Assembly (NCBI GenBank): GCA_903834675.1
Contig: CAILKC010000351.1
Span: 1-22,424 of the forward strand
Direction: 5' to 3'
DNA: 22,424 nucleotides
Source: an uncultured Victivallales bacterium
GTDB taxonomy: Bacteria; Verrucomicrobiota; Lentisphaeria; Oligosphaerales; JAFGRS01
This document shows positions 1 to 7,187 of this stretch, piece after piece. The translations under genes and the position numbers were made by a program. The notes below the pieces were generated by a model, which was not told where the DNA came from, made no database searches, and was given only the letters and a program-made list of their open reading frames with translations. Numbering within the stretch: the stretch's first letter is position 1; every line of letters begins with the position of its first letter.

Positions 1-205
1 CGTATCCCCATCCAGAGACGGCGGAAGTCCTGCCCTCTGGCATGACGGCCCGCCGACCTCCACGCCCCAGACGCGCGCCAGCCCTGGAGCAGCGGTCGGC
101 TCGACCGTCCCCCAGCCCTGGAGCCGGCGGTCCCCGCCGTATCCCCATCCAGAGACGGCGGAAGTCCTGCCCTCTGGCATGACGGCCCGCCGACCTCCAC
201 GCCCC
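1..205. repeat. Intergenic direct repeats (68-bp perfect repeat, 137-bp period)
   Basis: Positions 1-68 and 138-205 are identical over 68 bases. The first copy may continue to the left of the window. The spacer 69-137 holds two diverged copies of a roughly 34-bp unit, each beginning CCAGCCCTGGAGC (78-90 and 112-124). No convincing open frame crosses the block. The whole is a tandem array with a period of 137 bp, or part of a dispersed intergenic repeat family. Unit size and spacing do not suit a CRISPR array, because only two copies are seen and the spacer itself is repetitive. Confidence 0.85.
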
Positions 206-234
206 GCGCCCTGATCACAGGGGCCGGACGGGCA

Positions 235-263
235 TTGCAGCGATACGATTCAATCGTTATATT
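235..263 (+). promoter_or_regulatory. Possible sigma70-type promoter for the prepilin-like gene
   Basis: TTGCAG (235-240) and TATATT (258-263) are separated by 17 bases and lie in the only AT-rich stretch of this gap. They would give a 5' leader of about 65 nt before the ATG at 335. The -10 matches the consensus at five of six positions, the -35 at about three. Sigma factor preference in this organism is unknown. Confidence 0.35.
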
Positions 264-334
264 TAGCGGTGGCGGTCTGAAGCGGTCGCACACTTGGAAT
301 ATCTGGTAGCCTCGTATTATCGGGAGGCCTGGCC

Positions 335-1051
335 ATGAGAGGGAGAATGCGTAAACCGGCCTTTACGCTGATCGAACTGCTGGTCGTCATCGCCATCATT
401 GCCATTCTGGCGGCCATGCTGCTGCCGGCCTTGGCGCAGGCCCGCGAGAAGGCGCGGCAATCGTCCTGCCAGAGCAACCAGAAGCAGATCATGCTCGGCA
501 CGATCATGTACATGGGTGACCACGACCAACGCTTCCCGACGTCGACGACGACGGCGGCGGGAGATGTCCGCGTCAGCACCGTGGCGTGCAGTATCGGCGG
601 CAAGGGCTGGTGCGCGAACAAGAATGCTGCGGTTCCTGCCCCCGTCCAGAATGGTTTCGTCCACACTCGGGTGAACATTCACGTCAACGACTGGAACGTC
701 TGGAGCTGTCCGAGTATGACGACACGGCCGAGCGCGGCTACGGCCGATTCCACCTCCTACATGTGTGCCCTGGTGACGAACAACAGGAGCTTGGCGGGCT
801 ACACCACCCTCGAGGGCCAGAGCGAATCCGCGGTCAAAGCCCCCCCTTCCCTGCTGCCCATCTGGCAGGATGCGATAGCCTGGACTGGCACCGGCTCCGG
901 AATCGCGGACAGTTGTACCGCGGTCATCGCCACACCCCACGGGGTCAGTTCTGGCGGCAAGCTGATGACAGCCTATATGGATGGCCACGTCGAGGGGCTG
1001 GCCGCCGGGTACTGGCTCACGAATCTGCGTACCATCCCGCGGCCATGGTGA
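335..1051 (+). CDS. Prepilin-type N-terminal cleavage/methylation domain protein (pseudopilin-like)
   Basis: A 238-residue protein with a type IV prepilin-type N-terminus: a short basic leader (MRGRMRKPA), then F10-T-L-I-E14 and a hydrophobic helix to about residue 34. Prepilin peptidase should cleave between A9 and F10; E14 is the conserved Glu+5 of the mature protein. The rest is a globular domain ending in a DGHV motif (216-219), as in the abundant DUF1559-type pseudopilins of Planctomycetota, Lentisphaerota and Hydrogenedentota. Five cysteines after the helix (45, 75, 83, 115, 134) and one at 184 could form disulfides. GGGAGG at 322-327 sits 7 bases before the ATG at 335 and favours this start over the in-frame ATG at 347. 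Such proteins are exported and anchored in the membrane; whether this one joins a type II secretion pseudopilus or is simply surface-exposed is unknown. No pilus assembly gene is nearby. Confidence 0.9.
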   Translation: MRGRMRKPAFTLIELLVVIAIIAILAAMLLPALAQAREKARQSSCQSNQKQIMLGTIMYMGDHDQRFPTSTTTAAGDVRVSTVACSIGGKGWCANKNAAVPAPVQNGFVHTRVNIHVNDWNVWSCPSMTTRPSAATADSTSYMCALVTNNRSLAGYTTLEGQSESAVKAPPSLLPIWQDAIAWTGTGSGIADSCTAVIATPHGVSSGGKLMTAYMDGHVEGLAAGYWLTNLRTIPRPW

Positions 1052-1135
1052 TCCGGGCCGCAGGGCCGGGTGTTGAGCCGGTTTGAGGGGTAACACGGCG
1101 CTGCGTGTAGAGAAAACCGCTGGAGTCCGCGGCCG

Positions 1136-3214
1136 ATGAGTATCCTGCGTCTGCTATTACGGTTGGTGCGTTTGCCTTTCGACCTGGTCTTCCTCACCGT
1201 CGACTTTGCGCGCTTGCTGGGCTACCACGCGATGGGCCTCTTCTGGTCGCTCACGGGCAACGAGCGACCGCCCTTTGGGCCCTGCACGCACAGTTCTCTG
1301 GTTGAGGTGGAGGGCGTCGAACTGTCACGCTGCCCCCTGGCGGGCAAGTACGGCAATTCTTTCCTGGCGCGTTTGCTCTGTGCGGGGCTGGCCGACGACG
1401 ACACCGGCTCCGATATCGCGGCCTGTGGCTGCGAGAACACGCTGCGCTCGGGACTGCTTCGCACCGTGGCTACAGGCAGCCTGCTCCTTGTCGTCTGGGG
1501 CGTCATCCTGGGCTCGGCGGGCTACGTGCTGACCCTCCGCTACGGGAACCCGTTCAGCGCGGCCAACACTCAGACGCAAGCCGCGGCGGCAGCGGAGCCG
1601 TCGCTGACCTCGGAGCAACGCCAGGAACAGTCACGGGAGTGGGTCATCAAAGGGGAACAGAGCCTGCTGGCAGGCGATGCGGCGGGCGCCCGCCTGGCCC
1701 TGCAGAAAGCCACGGAACTCGACCGCAGCAGCGTCGCCGCCTTCACGACGCTCGGACGGGCCTGCGTCAAATTGGAGTTCTTTGGCGAGGCCCAACAGGC
1801 CTATGACCAGGCCCTGAAACTGACCCCCCGCGGTCTCGAGGTCTTGATCGAGACCGCCGCCCTGGCCCGCGACACCGGGAACCCGCAACGGGCTCTCGCC
1901 CTGGCCACCCAAGCGGCCGAACTTGCCCCGCAGTCCTTTGCTGCCAGCCTGGCGCTGGTGCGAGCCCAGCGGCAGACCCAGCATCTGGACGAAGCGGCCA
2001 AGACCGCGGCCCGCTTGTTGGCCCTGAAAGCTGACGACCCGCAGGCGTTTCAGGAAGCTGCCGCCGTCGCCTTTGCCCAAGGAGCACTCGACGAGGCGGA
2101 ACGCGGCTACCGCCGCAGTATTGAGTTGGACGCCCAGTTCCTCGACCCGCGCCTCGGACTGGCATTGGTGCTCGGCCGACGCGGGGATACCGAAGGCGCC
2201 CGGCAACACCTCGAGGCTCTGATTTCCCAGTATCCCGCCGACCCCACGCCGAAGATCGAGATGGCGGAACTCCGTCTGCGCACCGGCGACATCACCGAGG
2301 CGATCCGACTCTACAGCGAGATCTGCCAGAAATTCCCCAACCGTTTCCATCTGCGGGCCCGGCAGGGCGAACTGCTGGGACTGAGCGGGCGCACCGATGA
2401 GGCCTACCGCGTCTTGCAGGCTCTGCTTAAGGACAGCCCAGGCGACGCCCTGGCCCGGCTGGTTCTGGCCGACCTGTTCTTGCGCCGCGGCCTCATCTCT
2501 CTGGCGGACGAGCATGTGACCCAGGCGCTGGCGCAACGCCCGGGTGATCCGCAGGCCTACCGCCTGCGGGCTCGGATCATGGTGGCGCAGGGGAGTATGG
2601 ATGCCGCCATCCGCATGCTGCGCGTGCTCCTCGATGCCATGCCCCAGGACGCCGAGCTGCACGCACGCCTGGCCTATTGCCTCGAACAGAAAGGCGAGCT
2701 GGAAGAAGCCGAAACGGAGATCGGGCGGGCCATCCGCGGCCGTCCCGACATGGCCTCTCTCTACGTTCAGTACGCCCAACTGCTGGTCCGCGCCAAGCGC
2801 CTCAACGAGGCCGTGACCGCCTACCGCACCGCCCTCGAACGCGAACCACGCAACCCGTTGGTGCTGAATAACCTCGCCTTGACGATACTGGAGGCAGGCC
2901 AGCCTCCGGCCGAAGCGCTTGAACTGGCACAGAAGGCCCGCGACCTCGCGGCCAACAGCCCCCAGATCGCCGACACCCTGGCCTGGTGCCATTACGTGGT
3001 CGGCAACCCGCAGGCGGCGGAGCCGCTCAGCGCGGAAGCCCTGCGCAGCCTGGGAGACAACGCCACCGTGCGTTTCCACCGGGGCCTGATTCTGCAGGCA
3101 TTAGGCCGGAAGGTGGACGCGGCCAGCGAGCTTGAAACCGCGGTTCGCCTCGGCCTGCCAAAGTCCCTGGCCAGTGAGGCCGAAACCGCTCTGGGCGCGC
3201 TCAAGAAGCCCTGA
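1136..3214 (+). CDS. Membrane-anchored tetratricopeptide-repeat protein
   Basis: A 692-residue protein in three parts. Residues 1-100 hold an amphipathic or hydrophobic N-terminal stretch and a cysteine-containing segment (C50, C66, C82, C97, C99). A single transmembrane helix lies at about 103-126 (TGSLLLVVWGVILGSAGYVL). After an Ala/Gln-rich linker, residues from about 155 to the end form roughly fifteen TPR-like 34-residue units, recognisable by recurring W/L-G-Y-A-P patterns such as AAFTTLGRACVKLEFFGEAQQAYDQALKL. TPR solenoids bind other proteins and act as assembly scaffolds; the partner is not evident. It follows the prepilin-like gene by 84 bases on the same strand, so co-transcription is possible. 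GGAG at 1122-1125 lies 10 bases before the ATG. The gene converges on the MATE gene with a 51-bp gap and no clear terminator. Confidence 0.88.
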   Translation: MSILRLLLRLVRLPFDLVFLTVDFARLLGYHAMGLFWSLTGNERPPFGPCTHSSLVEVEGVELSRCPLAGKYGNSFLARLLCAGLADDDTGSDIAACGCENTLRSGLLRTVATGSLLLVVWGVILGSAGYVLTLRYGNPFSAANTQTQAAAAAEPSLTSEQRQEQSREWVIKGEQSLLAGDAAGARLALQKATELDRSSVAAFTTLGRACVKLEFFGEAQQAYDQALKLTPRGLEVLIETAALARDTGNPQRALALATQAAELAPQSFAASLALVRAQRQTQHLDEAAKTAARLLALKADDPQAFQEAAAVAFAQGALDEAERGYRRSIELDAQFLDPRLGLALVLGRRGDTEGARQHLEALISQYPADPTPKIEMAELRLRTGDITEAIRLYSEICQKFPNRFHLRARQGELLGLSGRTDEAYRVLQALLKDSPGDALARLVLADLFLRRGLISLADEHVTQALAQRPGDPQAYRLRARIMVAQGSMDAAIRMLRVLLDAMPQDAELHARLAYCLEQKGELEEAETEIGRAIRGRPDMASLYVQYAQLLVRAKRLNEAVTAYRTALEREPRNPLVLNNLALTILEAGQPPAEALELAQKARDLAANSPQIADTLAWCHYVVGNPQAAEPLSAEALRSLGDNATVRFHRGLILQALGRKVDAASELETAVRLGLPKSLASEAETALGALKKP

Positions 3215-3265
3215 CCGGCGGCCTCGCCAGGTGACGATTCTGGCGTCTGCAAGCGGAGGCCCGCC

Positions 3266-4651
3266 TCACGCCGGGATCCCGGACGGCGCCGTCCCGCTGC
3301 CGGGCGGATAGCGCCGGTAGACCTGCACCACCAGCACCACCGCCAGGAACAGGCAGAGCACGTCGGCCACCCCCTGCGCGGCGAACACCCCGGCCGCCCC
3401 AAAGAGCCAGGCCAGCGGGAAGAGCAGCGGGACCACCAGCAGGACATTCCGGCTGAGCGTCAGCCACATGGCCCGCCCACCCATGCCCATGCCCTGAAAC
3501 ATGAACACCGCCATCATCTGCGGCTCAACCAGAAAGAAGGTGCAGACGCGCAAACGCAACGCCAAGGGCCCGAGGCGCGCCAGCTCGGGGTCCTTGGTGA
3601 ACGGCGACAGGATGGGAACCGCGAACACGCAGAGCAGCGTGCTGATCAGCAGCCCGCCAATACCCGTCCACAGCGCCGCGATGCGGTAGGCGCGCCACAG
3701 CCGCCGGTAGTCGCCGGAACCGAAGCAGTAACCGACCGTCGGAACCAGTGCCTGATTGACCCCGCCACCCAGACAGGAGACCATCAACATCATCACCCGC
3801 ATCGACAGCCCATGCGCGGCCAACGCCGCCGGGCCAAACCCACCCAGAACCCCGTTGGTCAGCGACGCCACCACACTGCGCAAGACGCTGTCCGCCGCCG
3901 CCGGAGACCCCACCTGCGAGATGTCGGCCAAGACCCGCCAGCGCAGCCGAAAGTGCTGCAGCCGCAAGGTGTAACCGCTGCGGCGGCCATACAGATAGAC
4001 CAGTGAGCACACCGCCCCGACCCCCTGTGAGATCACCGTCGCCAGGGCCGCGCCGGCAATGCCCAGATGCGGAAACGGCCCCCAACCGTAGATCAGAAAG
4101 GGGTCCAGGATGGCATTGAGTACCGCGCCCACCAACTGCAATAGCATGGGCACCAGCGTGTCCCCGGAGCCGCGGTAGAGCCCGCTGGAGGTCATGGTGA
4201 ACAGCAGGAACGGAAAACCGCAGGCGACGATGGTAAGGTACGAGACCGAGGGCTCCAGGATCTCGGTCGTAGCACCGAACAAGAGCACGGCGGGGCGCGC
4301 CAGCGGCAGCAAGGCCAGGGCCAGCGCCCCGCCCAGCGCCACGGACAGCAGCAACGCATTACCGGCGGCGCAGTGCGCCTCTTCTAAACGTGCCGCCCCG
4401 AAGCGGCGAGCCGCCAGCGAGGTCACCCCGGCAGTCAAGCCCATTCCCATGGCCCCCGCAATCATCTGCAGGGGGAACAGCACCGTCAAGGCAGCGATGG
4501 CGTGTGTGCCTTCCGGCAGGCCCGCCACCCAGAAGGTATTCACGACGTTATAGAGCGACGCCACCAGCATCCCGACCATGCCGGGGATACTCATCCTGAT
4601 CATCAGTGGCCCGAGCGGGGCCGTGCCCAACGCCGCAGTTTTCTGCTTCAT
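3266..4651 (-). CDS. MATE-family efflux transporter
   Basis: A 461-residue polytopic membrane protein with about twelve predicted helices in two similar halves. Residues 160-188 carry the conserved MATE pattern (YRGSGDT, PM, then N and LDPFLIYG after a helix), and 22-45 form the first helix with the usual P-x-x-x-x-x-L-x-x-x-Y-N-x-x-N/D-T signature (IPGMVGMLVASLYNVVNTFW). MATE proteins export organic cations, drugs or metabolites in exchange for Na+ or H+. The frame is open upstream to 4711, but the ATG at 4651 starts the family's usual MKQK-like N-terminus and is preceded by GGAGAG two bases away, a short spacing. Upstream lies a repeat-filled gap. Nothing in the context identifies the substrate. 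Confidence 0.93.
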   Translation of the reverse strand: MKQKTAALGTAPLGPLMIRMSIPGMVGMLVASLYNVVNTFWVAGLPEGTHAIAALTVLFPLQMIAGAMGMGLTAGVTSLAARRFGAARLEEAHCAAGNALLLSVALGGALALALLPLARPAVLLFGATTEILEPSVSYLTIVACGFPFLLFTMTSSGLYRGSGDTLVPMLLQLVGAVLNAILDPFLIYGWGPFPHLGIAGAALATVISQGVGAVCSLVYLYGRRSGYTLRLQHFRLRWRVLADISQVGSPAAADSVLRSVVASLTNGVLGGFGPAALAAHGLSMRVMMLMVSCLGGGVNQALVPTVGYCFGSGDYRRLWRAYRIAALWTGIGGLLISTLLCVFAVPILSPFTKDPELARLGPLALRLRVCTFFLVEPQMMAVFMFQGMGMGGRAMWLTLSRNVLLVVPLLFPLAWLFGAAGVFAAQGVADVLCLFLAVVLVVQVYRRYPPGSGTAPSGIPA

Positions 4652-4687
4652 CGCTCTCCATGCCACCGCCAACCAAGCGGACTTGGC

Positions 4688-4715
4688 ACTATCGCACCGA
4701 ATCCCCGCCACACAA
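4688..4715 (-). promoter_or_regulatory. Possible promoter of the MATE gene
   Basis: Read on the minus strand, TTGTGT (complement of 4710-4715) and GATAGT (complement of 4688-4693) are 16 bases apart and would start a transcript about 30 nt before the ATG at 4651. Matches to consensus are partial (three and four of six). This is a weak, pattern-only call. Confidence 0.25.
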
Positions 4716-4763
4716 GACTCGGCGGACAGTGCGCAGGGCGCAGGTCAGTTCCGTCGGGGTTTG

Positions 4764-4990
4764 CTGGTATGAGACTTGCAGCAACCTCGTATGACCCAAA
4801 CCGCTTCCCATTCCGCCCCTCGTCCGCCACTGCGGACGAAGGGCGTTGGAGGGCGCCGCTGCGTCGGCGCCGCGGCGGCCACGCAGGGCCGCCCTCCAGG
4901 CGCTCCGGCGCGTCCCGGCCGGAGCGGAATGGGACCCGCGGCGGCAAGTCTCATTCCGGTAGGTCCGGCACCAGCCGGGGGCTGGGCTGA
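4764..4990 (+). repeat. Structured dispersed repeat, copy A (core 4770-4953)
   Basis: A 184-bp core begins TGAGACTTGC (4770-4779) and ends with its inverse GCAAGTCTCA (4944-4953). Inside, CCCATTC (4807-4813) pairs with GAATGGG (4927-4933). Three hairpins fill the interior with only 2-base linkers: 4815-4844, 4847-4898 (18-bp arms with two mismatches, 16-nt loop) and 4901-4926. The fold resembles a cloverleaf. The conserved region continues to about 4990. The second copy at 11966-12149 has the same length and order of stems. The open frame read through it on the minus strand is not a gene: it is an effect of GC-rich repeats. Confidence 0.85.
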
Positions 4991-4992
4991 TC

Positions 4993-5086
4993 CCTGAACT
5001 CGGAACTCGGAACCCCTGTTTTTCCCTCCGCCAGTCTCCCTCTCCGTCTCCACCAGTCGCCGTTTCCCCGTCTCGCCGTCTCCACC
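4993..5086 (+). repeat. Short tandem GAACTCG unit and pyrimidine-rich tract, copy A
   Basis: Two to three direct copies of a GAACTCG unit (about 4995-5012) lead into a C/T-rich tract (5013-5086) built from CGTCTCC-, CCAGTCGC- and CGTTTCC-like units. The same order, structured element followed by pyrimidine tract, recurs at 11966-12402. The tract abuts the truncated MITE-like copy that begins at 5081. Confidence 0.75.
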
Positions 5087-5196
5087 TGGCCGACGCGCGA
5101 TATGGACTGCGTGCGGCAGAGGACCGCGGACGCGGCCCGTCGACGCCGCTTTCGCTGCCGACGGTACGACGGCGGTCGTTTCTTGAAACAGCCCTG
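5081..5196 (-). mobile_element. Truncated copy of the MITE-like element
   Basis: The inverse complement of this 116-bp stretch matches the left half of the complete element at 8498-8613 with about nine differences by eye. It keeps one terminal inverted repeat at 5178-5196 (GTTTCTTGAAACAGCCCTG). The other half, including the second arm of the central hairpin and the second terminus, is absent; the sequence runs into the pyrimidine tract instead. No matching target duplication was found, as expected for a one-ended remnant. Confidence 0.8.
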
Positions 5197-5215
5197 GGCA
5201 GCGCGGGCCGGCCCG

Positions 5216-5224
5216 TGGTATGTT
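5216..5224 (+). promoter_or_regulatory. Possible extended -10 promoter element
   Basis: TGGTATGTT reads as an extended -10 (TG, one base, TATGTT at 5219-5224) 48 bases before the ATG at 5272. No good -35 is seen at the right distance, which extended -10 promoters tolerate. It lies just 20 bases past the end of the truncated MITE-like copy. Confidence 0.3.
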
Positions 5225-5271
5225 CTGGCTTTCGCGCAGCCTAGCGCGACCCACTCACTCCAGGAGTTCAC

Positions 5272-6579
5272 ATGCCAGTCAAACCGAGCTGTTTCCAGAC
5301 CGTAGACGAGGGGGATTTGCAGGGCCTGGCGCCCAAGGTGCAGCCCTGGAAACGAGTCCCGCTCGACCCGGACTACAGCGGCGCCTGGACCCTGGTCGGC
5401 GATGTCGATGGCGATGGCCAGGTCGAGATCGTCTCGGCCCGTAATGTCAATGTCGGCGATGTCCACTACACCAGTGCCGTGGTCGCCCAGCGCCTGGATG
5501 GCAGTGTCCTCTGGCGCTGGGGCAACCCCGCGGTCGGCCGCCGCGGCCTGCATCATGACGTCGCCTGCCAGATCCACGACTGGGATGGCGATGGCAAACT
5601 CGAGGTGATCCTCTGCACCGACGGCTTCCTTGTCGAACTCGACGGCGCCACCGGCCAGGAACGCCGCCGGCTCGCCATGCCGCCCGAGGCCACCGACTGC
5701 CTGGTCTTCGCCGACCTCGCCGGCCGCGGGCGCGCGGCGGAGGTCCTGGTCAAGACCCGCTACTCGCAGATCTGGGCCCTGGACTACAGCGGCAAGGTGC
5801 TCTGGACCATCCAGAAGCCCGCCGGCTACCAGACCGCACATCAGCCCGTGCCCGTGGATGTCGATGGCGATGGCCGCGACGAGATCATGGCGGGCTATGC
5901 GCTGCTGAACCCCGACGGCACGGTCCGCTGGGCCCTGGAAGACGGCGGCCGCTTCAAGGGCGGCGGCCATCTCGATTGCGCTCGCGTTCTGCGCGGCGGC
6001 CCGACCCCGGACGAGTCCCGGCTGCTCCTGACCTGCTGCTCGCACGGTCGGTTGCTGCTGATCGACGGCGACGGCGCCATTCTCTGGGAGATCAGCGGAC
6101 ACCACTTCGAGTCCATCGACATCGGCAAAGTCCGCCCTGACCGGCCCGGGGTGCAGATCCTGGTGGACATCGTGCCGAATGCCGCCCGCGGCGACGGCAA
6201 CGCCGTCTGGCTCCTGCATGAGGACGGCGAGTGGCTCGGCGAGATCAAGGCCGAATACACCCGCTTCCACGCCCTGGCCGACCTCAATGGCGACGGCCTG
6301 GACGAGATCATCCTGCCACACTCCCGCGGCCTCTTCGACGGCAACGGTCGGCGCATCGGCACCTTCGCCATGGAGTCACAAGCCGATGTCTACGGCGGCA
6401 GACCCTACGCCGAGGGCGAGATCGGACACATGGTCGTACACGGCGATATGACGGGCGACAGCGTCCCCGACGTGACCCTCACCGCCCCCCTGGCCGCCTA
6501 CGTCTTCAAGAGCACCCCGGGACCCCTCCCACCCCGGCCCATCAGCTTGGGCTGCGGCGCCAATTACACCCTGTACTGA
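5272..6579 (+). CDS. FG-GAP/VCBS-repeat beta-propeller protein (PL11-lyase-like)
   Basis: A 435-residue protein with repeated calcium-binding loops of the DxDGDGxxE type at 44-52, 103-111, 196-204 and 337-345, a weaker one at 392-400 (DMTGDSVPD) and a degenerate one at 148-157. The spacing fits a beta-propeller. The same fold and loops occur in FG-GAP/VCBS proteins and in family 11 rhamnogalacturonan lyases; the resemblance to the lyases is my impression from overall pattern, and catalytic activity is not shown. There is no signal peptide, so it is either cytoplasmic or exported by an unusual route, which is odd for such a protein. AGGAG at 5260-5264 sits 7 bases before the ATG. It converges with the exonuclease gene, 14 bases between stops. 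Confidence is high for the fold, low for the activity. Confidence 0.85.
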   Translation: MPVKPSCFQTVDEGDLQGLAPKVQPWKRVPLDPDYSGAWTLVGDVDGDGQVEIVSARNVNVGDVHYTSAVVAQRLDGSVLWRWGNPAVGRRGLHHDVACQIHDWDGDGKLEVILCTDGFLVELDGATGQERRRLAMPPEATDCLVFADLAGRGRAAEVLVKTRYSQIWALDYSGKVLWTIQKPAGYQTAHQPVPVDVDGDGRDEIMAGYALLNPDGTVRWALEDGGRFKGGGHLDCARVLRGGPTPDESRLLLTCCSHGRLLLIDGDGAILWEISGHHFESIDIGKVRPDRPGVQILVDIVPNAARGDGNAVWLLHEDGEWLGEIKAEYTRFHALADLNGDGLDEIILPHSRGLFDGNGRRIGTFAMESQADVYGGRPYAEGEIGHMVVHGDMTGDSVPDVTLTAPLAAYVFKSTPGPLPPRPISLGCGANYTLY

Positions 6580-6593
6580 GGCGCCCCCCTGGC

Positions 6594-7166
6594 TCAGCGC
6601 ATCACCCCGAGCCGCCGGAGCTCGAGGTAGCACCTGGCGCAGGCCCGGACATCCGCCAGAGCCTGGTGCGCACCCTCCAGGCTCTGCTTGAAGAGCTTCC
6701 GGTGCAATTCATCCAGAGAGGGCCACTTGAACCCGTAGCGTCCGGGGAGCTGGCAGAAGTCGGTCGAGGCCTGCATAGTGCATAGCCTAGGCTTGGCCGC
6801 GAGCGGGTTAGGCTGCCCCAGCCGCAGGAACTCGGCGCCGAGGATCTTCTCGTCGAATGACATGTTGTGGGCGATCAGCACCGTGGCGGCGGCCAGATCC
6901 GCGGCGATCTCGGCCAGCGCTACCCCCAATTCCACCCCAGTCTCGTGCGCCATCTCGGTGCTGATGCCATGGATGCGCGTGGCGTCGGCGGGAATCACGA
7001 AGCCCTGCGGTTTGATGATGTGCTCCACCCAGCGGACCTCGGTGCCGTCCGCCGCCGCCACCAGCCAGGCAAGCTGCACCAGCCGTGGCCAGTTCGCCAG
7101 ATCAGACACCGGCGCTTTGTAGTTCTTCGGTATGCCGGTGGTTTCGGTGTCGAAAAACAGGATCAT
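6594..7166 (-). CDS. DEDDh-type 3'-5' exonuclease (DnaQ-like)
   Basis: A 190-residue single-domain nuclease. The three exonuclease motifs are complete: Exo I FDTETTG with D6 and E8, Exo II HNMSFDEKIL with D105, and Exo III HQALADV with H167 and D172. These five residues bind two metal ions and activate water in the DnaQ/RNase T family, which removes nucleotides from 3' ends. A lone domain of this size without polymerase or UvrC regions suggests a DNA repair or RNA trimming role rather than replicative proofreading. A GTG nine bases upstream (7175) extends the frame by three residues but overlaps the ribosome site, so the ATG at 7166 is the better start. It follows the sialidase-fold gene by 21 bases and is probably co-transcribed with it; a functional link is not obvious. 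Confidence 0.93.
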   Translation of the reverse strand: MILFFDTETTGIPKNYKAPVSDLANWPRLVQLAWLVAAADGTEVRWVEHIIKPQGFVIPADATRIHGISTEMAHETGVELGVALAEIAADLAAATVLIAHNMSFDEKILGAEFLRLGQPNPLAAKPRLCTMQASTDFCQLPGRYGFKWPSLDELHRKLFKQSLEGAHQALADVRACARCYLELRRLGVMR

Positions 7167-7174
7167 GTGCGTCA

Positions 7175-7181
7175 CCTCTCC
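7175..7181 (-). promoter_or_regulatory. Ribosome binding site deciding the exonuclease start
   Basis: On the minus strand GGAGAGG lies 8 bases before the ATG at 7166, ideal spacing. The alternative GTG at 7175-7173 begins inside this site and so is unlikely to be used. Confidence 0.75.
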
Positions 7182-7187
7182 GGTCTG

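Noticed and set aside
1..205. CRISPR array
   Set aside because: Only two long repeat copies, a repetitive spacer, and no cas genes.
294..320. Alternative promoter TTGGAA / TATTAT before the prepilin-like gene
   Set aside because: The 15-base spacer is short and transcription would begin at or inside the ribosome binding site at 322-327.
1631..3079. A 482-codon open frame on the minus strand, opposite the TPR gene
   Set aside because: It is the antisense shadow of a GC-rich TPR gene; no recognisable domain, and the plus-strand protein has clear TPR periodicity and a membrane helix.
4770..4953. tRNA or tRNA-like gene because of the cloverleaf fold
   Set aside because: Length, stem sizes and the absence of T-loop and D-loop consensus do not fit a tRNA.
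4951..6321. A 456-codon open frame on the minus strand, opposite the propeller gene
   Set aside because: Its sequence is a mirror of the DxDGDG-coding repeats and runs into the repeat gap; the plus-strand protein has calcium loops and a good ribosome site.
7166..7175. GTG start for the exonuclease at 7175
   Set aside because: The GTG overlaps the GGAGAGG ribosome site; the ATG at 7166 has ideal 8-base spacing.
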